Source: JAUSIK01 sp964547875
Lineage (GTDB): Archaea > Nanobdellota > Nanobdellia > Pacearchaeales > GW2011-AR1
Direction: 5' to 3'
DNA: 64,000 nt
Assembly (NCBI GenBank): GCA_964547875.1
Contig: CAZJPE010000003.1
Location: forward strand, 1-64,000
Shown here: piece by piece, positions 59,683 through 64,000 of the stretch
Layout: each line of letters opens with the position of its first letter
Position numbering within the stretch: the stretch's first letter is position 1
Program-made: the position numbers and the translations under genes
The notes under the pieces: generated by a model
Databases searched by the model: none
Told to the model about the DNA's origin: nothing
What the model saw: only the letters and a program-made list of their open reading frames with translations

Positions 59683-60048
59683 TTATTTTTCTTCTATCAG
59701 AACCGCATTTACCATGCCTTCTCTACTCGGGCGATTTGAGATTTTTGCCTTTCCCAGAGACGTTTCTATGATTGCGCTTTTAAGAAGACGATTTTGCCTT
59801 GCTAAAAAGCGGTTTTGAGGGGTTTCTACTACATTTTTTATCTCTGCTTTTTGTATTTTTCCATTAATTAGCAGGTTTGCTTGATTTGTTTTTAAGAGAA
59901 TTGTCTTTATTTTTCCAGCTTTTACCCTAATTTGCTTTTTCTTTGTTTCTCCAAGTAGGACTATTCTCTCCTGATTTTGCTTTTCGTAGAGTTTCTTCTT
60001 TCTCTGCCTATGATATTTGCCGCCCGTTATTTTTCTTCCGAGATTCAT
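59683..60048 (-). CDS. rps8e: Ribosomal protein S8e
   Basis: A 121-residue protein starting MNLGRKITGGKYHRQRKKKL, the diagnostic S8e start; an upstream in-frame extension to 60105 is not supported. KTNQANLLINGKIQKAEI and RPSREGMVNAVLIEE complete the family pattern. Confidence 0.94.
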   Translation of the reverse strand: MNLGRKITGGKYHRQRKKKLYEKQNQERIVLLGETKKKQIRVKAGKIKTILLKTNQANLLINGKIQKAEIKNVVETPQNRFLARQNRLLKSAIIETSLGKAKISNRPSREGMVNAVLIEEK

Positions 60049-60108
60049 AAAGAGAATGAAAATTGTTGGTTTATATAGTTTTTTACTTATATAAAACGAA
60101 TCCAAAGA

Positions 60109-60117
60109 TTTAAATAT
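60109..60117 (+). promoter_or_regulatory. TTTAAATAT promoter element
   Basis: Starts 29 nt before the Lsm ATG. Confidence 0.5.
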
Positions 60118-60137
60118 GAGAATGATAAAAAGCAGAT

Positions 60138-60373
60138 ATGGTTAATGGCATTGAACGCCCATTGGATTTATTAAATCATTCAAAGGGGAAGGAGGTTCTT
60201 ATACAATTGAAAGGCGAGCAGCAATTTGTTGGAACATTAGTTGCATTTGACATGCATATTAATGTGGTATTGGATAATGCTAAAGAAGTTGTAGATGGAG
60301 AGGTTAAAAAAAATATTGGATTAACTTTTTTGAGAGGAGATACTATAATTTTTATATCGCCTGCTTCTATTTC
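60138..60373 (+). CDS. Lsm/Sm-like RNA-binding protein, 3'-truncated by gap
   Basis: Ring-forming RNA chaperone. Sm1 motif (VLIQLKGEQQFVGTLVAFDM HINVVLDNA, 21-49) and Sm2 motif (TFLRGDTIIFISP) are complete, so only a short tail is lost in the N run; the frame after the gap reads LLK and stops, but continuity cannot be shown. Confidence 0.9.
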
Positions 60374-60473
60374 NNNNNNNNNNNNNNNNNNNNNNNNNNN
60401 NNNNNNNNNNNNNNNNNNNNNNNNNNNNNNNNNNNNNNNNNNNNNNNNNNNNNNNNNNNNNNNNNNNNNNNNN
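60374..60473. other. Assembly gap (100 N)
   Basis: Placed within or just after the end of the Lsm gene. The right flank is only about 30 nt from the RNase Z stop. Confidence 0.95.
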
Positions 60474-60502
60474 TTGCTAAAGTGAATTAGTTTAAAGTTA
60501 TC

Positions 60503-61399
60503 TTATAAAGTTATAACATCTAAATCTTTTACTAATGAAGTGTTTTTAAAGATTTTTTTGGCTTCATGTTCTATGTGGGAGAATGTAGGATAGCGCTGGG
60601 AGATATGCGTCAATATTAGTTTTTTTGCTTTTGCATTTTTCGCTATTGTAGCGGCTTGCGTTGAGGTTAAATGATGATATCTGTTTGCGAGCGATATGTC
60701 TTTTTTCTGATAAGTTGATTCTGCAATTAAAATATCTGAATTTTTTACATTCGATATTATATTATTTGAATAGCCTGTGTCAAAGACGAATGAGATTTTC
60801 CTGCCATTTTGCTTATATGCGATGCTATCTGAGCTTATTTTTTTATTGTTAAACATTATATCCTTGCCTTCTGCCAATTTTCTGATTAGAGGAGAATTTG
60901 GCAGCTTTAGTTTTTTGAGCTTTTCTTTGTTTATTCTTAATTTGTCTTTTTCTATGAATGAATAACCATTGCAATACGTGCCATGCTTTAATGGGAATGC
61001 TTGAAGCGAGAAATCATTTGTATTGAGAAATTTTCCTTCAACTTCTTTTATTTCATATCTTATCTTTCCTACAAATACAAACATTTTCATTATCTCTTCT
61101 GCGAATTTTTTCGTGTTTTTTGGGCCGTAGATTTTTAATGTTTTATTGTAATTCTGCATTGCTAATGTTTGCAATAGCCCAGGAAGGCCTAAAATGTGAT
61201 CTCCATGCCAATGAGTTATTAATATAGAGGTTAATTTGCAGGGATTGAGAGCTGCTTTTTTAAATTGCCTTTGAGTTCCCTCGCCGCAGTCTATCAGGAT
61301 ATTTTCATTTTTATAACTAAGCAAAATAGAAGTATGATTTCTTTCTTTTGTTGGAATTGAATCTGACGTGCCTAAAAATGTTATCTTTATTTTTTCCAT
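60503..61399 (-). CDS. rnz: Ribonuclease Z
   Basis: Metallo-beta-lactamase-fold endonuclease that trims tRNA 3' trailers. HWHGDH (63-68) plus FLGTSDSIPTKERN (8-21), PLKHGTYCNGYSF, VFDTGYS, AEST and the C-terminal LTHISQRY give the full zinc site; length 298 matches the short form. With the tandem tRNAs and intron-bearing tRNAs nearby, its role is tRNA maturation. Confidence 0.95.
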   Translation of the reverse strand: MEKIKITFLGTSDSIPTKERNHTSILLSYKNENILIDCGEGTQRQFKKAALNPCKLTSILITHWHGDHILGLPGLLQTLAMQNYNKTLKIYGPKNTKKFAEEIMKMFVFVGKIRYEIKEVEGKFLNTNDFSLQAFPLKHGTYCNGYSFIEKDKLRINKEKLKKLKLPNSPLIRKLAEGKDIMFNNKKISSDSIAYKQNGRKISFVFDTGYSNNIISNVKNSDILIAESTYQKKDISLANRYHHLTSTQAATIAKNAKAKKLILTHISQRYPTFSHIEHEAKKIFKNTSLVKDLDVITL

Positions 61400-61504
61400 T
61401 TTTTAGATACGAAAGGATTATTTATATAGGTTGTTAATTAAGGGTTATTTTTACTACTATCTTTGATACTAGCTTTATTCTCATTTTTGTTTTAAAGAGA
61501 AAAA

Positions 61505-61513
61505 TTTAAATAG
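61505..61513 (+). promoter_or_regulatory. TTTAAATAG promoter element
   Basis: Starts 29 nt before the ATG at 61534. Confidence 0.5.
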
Positions 61514-61533
61514 GAAATTTTTATAGGATTTGT

Positions 61534-61731
61534 ATGAATAAATGGGCTGAACTTTTAGCAGGATTGATTTTGGTCATTGTGCCAATTATTATTGCATGGT
61601 ATTCGCAGGCTTGGGGAATCTGGGATTTTTGGAATGCGGCAGGAGTATTTTTCAAGGGAGGCTTGTTTTGGATGATTATTATGATTGGGGTTTTGTTTAT
61701 TTTATTAGGGATTAGTGATTTAAAGAACTGA
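61534..61731 (+). CDS. Small membrane protein
   Basis: A 65-residue protein with two hydrophobic helices (about 6-22 and 41-61) joined by an aromatic loop (YSQAWGIWDFWNAAG). A well-placed promoter supports expression. Family unknown; the LLGISDLKN end is polar. Confidence 0.65.
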   Translation: MNKWAELLAGLILVIVPIIIAWYSQAWGIWDFWNAAGVFFKGGLFWMIIMIGVLFILLGISDLKN

Positions 61732-61737
61732 GATAAA

Positions 61738-61746
61738 ATTTAAATA
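61738..61746 (+). promoter_or_regulatory. TTTAAATAG promoter element
   Basis: Starts 28 nt before the ATG at 61766. Confidence 0.5.
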
Positions 61747-61765
61747 GAGATAATTTAAACTGATT

Positions 61766-62143
61766 ATGAATTATAAAGAAGATTTAATGGGTATTGATTA
61801 TAAGATTGAAGTGAGATATCAAGAATTAGTTCTTAGAGGATATTATCCGGTATTTTCAGAAGTAGTTAAAGAAAGTGCAAAGGCTTTATCTGATAAAAAT
61901 GTAGGTATCGTAGGATTGGGCCTTCCTGTTAAAAGACTAAGTTTTCTTCAGAATGGGAGTTTTTTATTAGATGGAGAACATATTTTTCCAAAGGAGACTC
62001 TTGAAGGATGCTTAGCAGGCTTATTTTCAATTGCGAGAGTTTATCAGGAAAGCGGTTATCGCCAACAGCTTCAAACTACATTGAAGATGTGTTTAAGCGA
62101 TTTAGTTTCAAGCGTTAAAGATGCTGTTAGGCTCGGAGCATAA
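61766..62143 (+). CDS. Hypothetical protein
   Basis: A 125-residue soluble protein (MNYKEDLMGIDYKIEVRYQE). Mixed alpha/beta with helical C-terminus (QLQTTLKMCLSDLVSSVKDA); two or three cysteines; no recognised family. It has its own TTTAAATAG promoter, so it is probably expressed alone. Confidence 0.65.
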   Translation: MNYKEDLMGIDYKIEVRYQELVLRGYYPVFSEVVKESAKALSDKNVGIVGLGLPVKRLSFLQNGSFLLDGEHIFPKETLEGCLAGLFSIARVYQESGYRQQLQTTLKMCLSDLVSSVKDAVRLGA

Positions 62144-62198
62144 AAATAGAGCAACAGCGCATAACAATTAATATATATTCTTATAATTAATTCTTTTA

Positions 62199-63517
62199 AT
62201 GGCGTATTGCAAGATATGCGGAGAATACGAATGCAAGAAGCACAGCATTTTATTAGGGAGAGCTAGGAGCATTGCAGAATTTTCAGGCTCTTCGCCGCCA
62301 GAGATTTTTGTCGGAAGATGGAACTATCCTAACGTTTATGCCGGGATTTTATCACCTGAAGAGTATGGTGATACAAAAGTTATGAGTTCTGCTGAAGAAT
62401 GGCATTCTAAAAAATTAGGGATTTCTGATATTTTAAGATTAAGGAATATGCTGATTTATGGCAGAAGGCGGGATAACGTAAAAAGAGCTGTTTTAAAAAA
62501 TAAATTTTTGAATACAATGCAGGAGATTGCCATGGCTGACAAGTCTGTTTCAACTGAATTTAAATTGAAAAAACCTGTGATGAAGCATGAAGAGAGAGAA
62601 TCAAGAGTGCCGTTAATTTCTAATGTGGGGGAAGTAGAAAGCGTTAGATTGCAGGAGAATCCTAAAATAAAGAAGAAAGTTGAATATTTAGTTAATGATA
62701 GTGACGTGAAGTCTAATGTTGCTTTATTGGAATTAGAAAAAGTGGGAATAGAGAGTTCAAATATGATTAAATTGCTATCAGCAGGATTGTTGGGATTAAA
62801 AAAGAACAGGAAATTGGTACCGACTAGATGGAGCATAACTGCCGTTGATTCTAATCTTTCTGAGAAAAAGATTGAGAAAATAAGATATTTTCCTTATTTN
62901 NNNNNNNNNNNNNNNNNNNNNNNNNNNNNNNNNNNNNNNNNNNNNNNNNNNNNNNNNNNNNNNNNNNNNNNNNNNNNNNNNNNNNNNNNNNNNNNNNNNT
63001 TGATTCTAATCTTTCTGAGAAAAAGATTGAGAAAATAAGATATTTTCCTTATTTTGGGAATTTTTTGGTTTTTCATGACGAGTATTTGGGAAATCATTAC
63101 GAGATTTTGCTGATTCCAAGATTTTGGAGCTTTGAGGTTATTGAAATATCATTGACGAATTTTGGAGTTTGGAAGGATTTTGAGAGCATTTTTAAGAGGA
63201 GGAAATATGCTGATAGCGTTATAGGGGCGTATTATGCAAATAGGCTTGCTGTTTGCGAGCATTTAGAGAAAATTAGGAGGCAGGCTTCTGTAATTGTATT
63301 TAGAGAGATTAGGCCTGAGTATTACGCTCCTTTGGGCGTTGGGATATTGAGAGAGACTACGCGGAGCGCGATGCATGGCTCGCCTCGGAATTTTGAGAGT
63401 TTGCAGGATGCGCTGCGGGACATACAAACCCGATTGAGAATTCCTATTGATAGATATTTGAAGGAAAGTTTGCTGATGAAGGAATTGAAACAGAAGAGCT
63501 TGAGAGATTATTTTTAA
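62199..63517 (+). CDS. nreA: DNA repair protein NreA (interrupted by a false gap)
   Basis: Archaeal Nre-family protein, implicated in DNA damage repair with PCNA. The N-terminal zinc cluster CKICGEYECKKH (4-15) and SPPEIFVGRWNYPNVYAG (32-49) are diagnostic. The coding sequence is split by 100 N, but the 55 nt on each side (62845-62899 and 63000-63054) are identical; removing the Ns and one copy restores one 387-residue frame. The C-terminal QKSLRDYF is a good PIP-box for PCNA binding. Confidence 0.9.
62900..62999. other. Spurious assembly gap (100 N)
   Basis: Flanked by an exact 55-nt duplication, the signature of two contigs overlapping by k-mer length but joined with Ns. No sequence is actually missing, because the merged reading frame is continuous. 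Confidence 0.9.
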
Positions 63518-63518
63518 G

Positions 63519-64000
63519 CTATTCTTTAGTCGCTTCTTTTATGTTTTTGTTCAATTGATGCATTGATTCTTCTAATTGTTGCTTGTTTTTCGTGCCTGTG
63601 CAGACTAATTTTCCATTGCTGAATAAGAGAAACGTTGCCGTAGGGTCTGTTAGCTTGTAAACAAGGCCTGGAAATTGCTCTGGCTCGTATTCTGTGTTTT
63701 CCAATTGCAGAGCAAGGAGATTAAGATTGAGATTTAGGTTGATACTACCTGATGCAACTATGTTTTGAACAGTTATTTTTGGCTTGTCTGTTATTTTAAC
63801 GCCTATTTTGGCAATGTGTTTTATGACTTGATTTATTACTTCTTTGACTTGCGCAACGCTTTTCGTGCCTGTACAGACTAGATTGCCTGATGAAAATACC
63901 AAAACTGCTGATTTTGGCTTCTTTACCCTTAATACAAGGCCTGGAAATTGCTCTGGATTATATTCTGTGTTTGATTGAACTCTTGCAAGTTTTGTTAGAG
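63519..64000 (-). CDS. tbp: TATA-binding protein, 5' end outside window
   Basis: TBP binds the TATA box and recruits TFB. The frame is open to the window edge and shows both saddle repeats in part: EYNPEQFPGLVLRV...SSGNLVCTGTKS and EYEPEQFPGLVYKL...SNGKLVCTGTKN. 160 codons including the stop are visible of about 180-190. It is convergent with nreA, with 1 nt between them. Confidence 0.95.
   Translation of the reverse strand, partial: LTKLARVQSNTEYNPEQFPGLVLRVKKPKSAVLVFSSGNLVCTGTKSVAQVKEVINQVIKHIAKIGVKITDKPKITVQNIVASGSINLNLNLNLLALQLENTEYEPEQFPGLVYKLTDPTATFLLFSNGKLVCTGTKNKQQLEESMHQLNKNIKEATKE

Overview
The window is about 34% GC by eye and clearly archaeal. It encodes TBP, TFB, RPA, RadA, GINS, a DHH/GAN-type nuclease, NreA, endonuclease Q, Lsm, Bud32, aIF2-alpha, aEF1B and the archaeal-type ribosomal proteins S3Ae, S8e, S15, S27e and L44e. 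It also has intron-bearing tRNA genes and TTTAAATA promoters set about 27-32 nt before start codons. Small genes, split or degenerate versions of standard genes and many small membrane proteins suggest a DPANN archaeon of the Woesearchaeota/Pacearchaeota (Nanoarchaeota) kind; this placement is inference. Three 100-N runs mark a scaffolded draft assembly, and one of them is demonstrably a false gap.

Layout. 1-12.8 kb: the end of a proline/threonine-rich surface protein, TyrRS, a DRG-like GTPase, an M16 peptidase, ThpR, a Hef-type helicase and XPF-type nuclease held apart by a VapBC module, an M50-like protein without its zinc motif, a PRC-barrel protein, three tandem related membrane proteins, a Nudix hydrolase and two coiled-coil proteins. 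12.9-26.1 kb: a type IV pilus-like locus with secretion ATPase, TadC-like platform, a run of nine small proteins with prepilin-like N-termini, and prepilin peptidase. Two toxin-antitoxin modules sit inside it. 26-38.5 kb: a HIT-like protein without its triad, aEF1B, RPA, RadA, a DUF2238 protein with two oxygenase-like genes, a DEAD-box helicase, tRNA-Arg, Ndk, EndoQ, the S27e/aIF2-alpha/Nop10 group, the DHH nuclease and S15. 38.7-48.2 kb: L44e, S3Ae, tRNA-Gln, a glycosyltransferase-like protein, a thrombospondin-type-3 protein, Bud32, SRP54, a second DUF2238 protein, FtsY, a histidine phosphatase, GINS and a tRNA-Thr/tRNA-Val cluster. 48.3-57 kb: a second pilin-like operon ending in a 1755-residue exported protein, then a SIMPL protein and a membrane-anchored HTH regulator. 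57-64 kb: tRNA-Leu and a LAGLIDADG gene between two halves of another tRNA-Leu, NAD kinase, TFB, S8e, Lsm, RNase Z, NreA and TBP.

How the genes work together. Themes are information processing (transcription factors, tRNA processing, SRP targeting, replication and repair) and construction of a cell-surface apparatus. The most notable system is the dispersed type IV pilus-like machine: one ATPase, one platform protein, one prepilin peptidase and at least ten candidate substrates, most with cysteine-bearing ectodomains, apparently linked to the giant secreted protein. Other unusual signals are the interrupted tRNA-Leu, a stray tRNA 3' half after tRNA-Val, a palindromic repeat that forms the tails of genes, and several family members that have lost catalytic residues.
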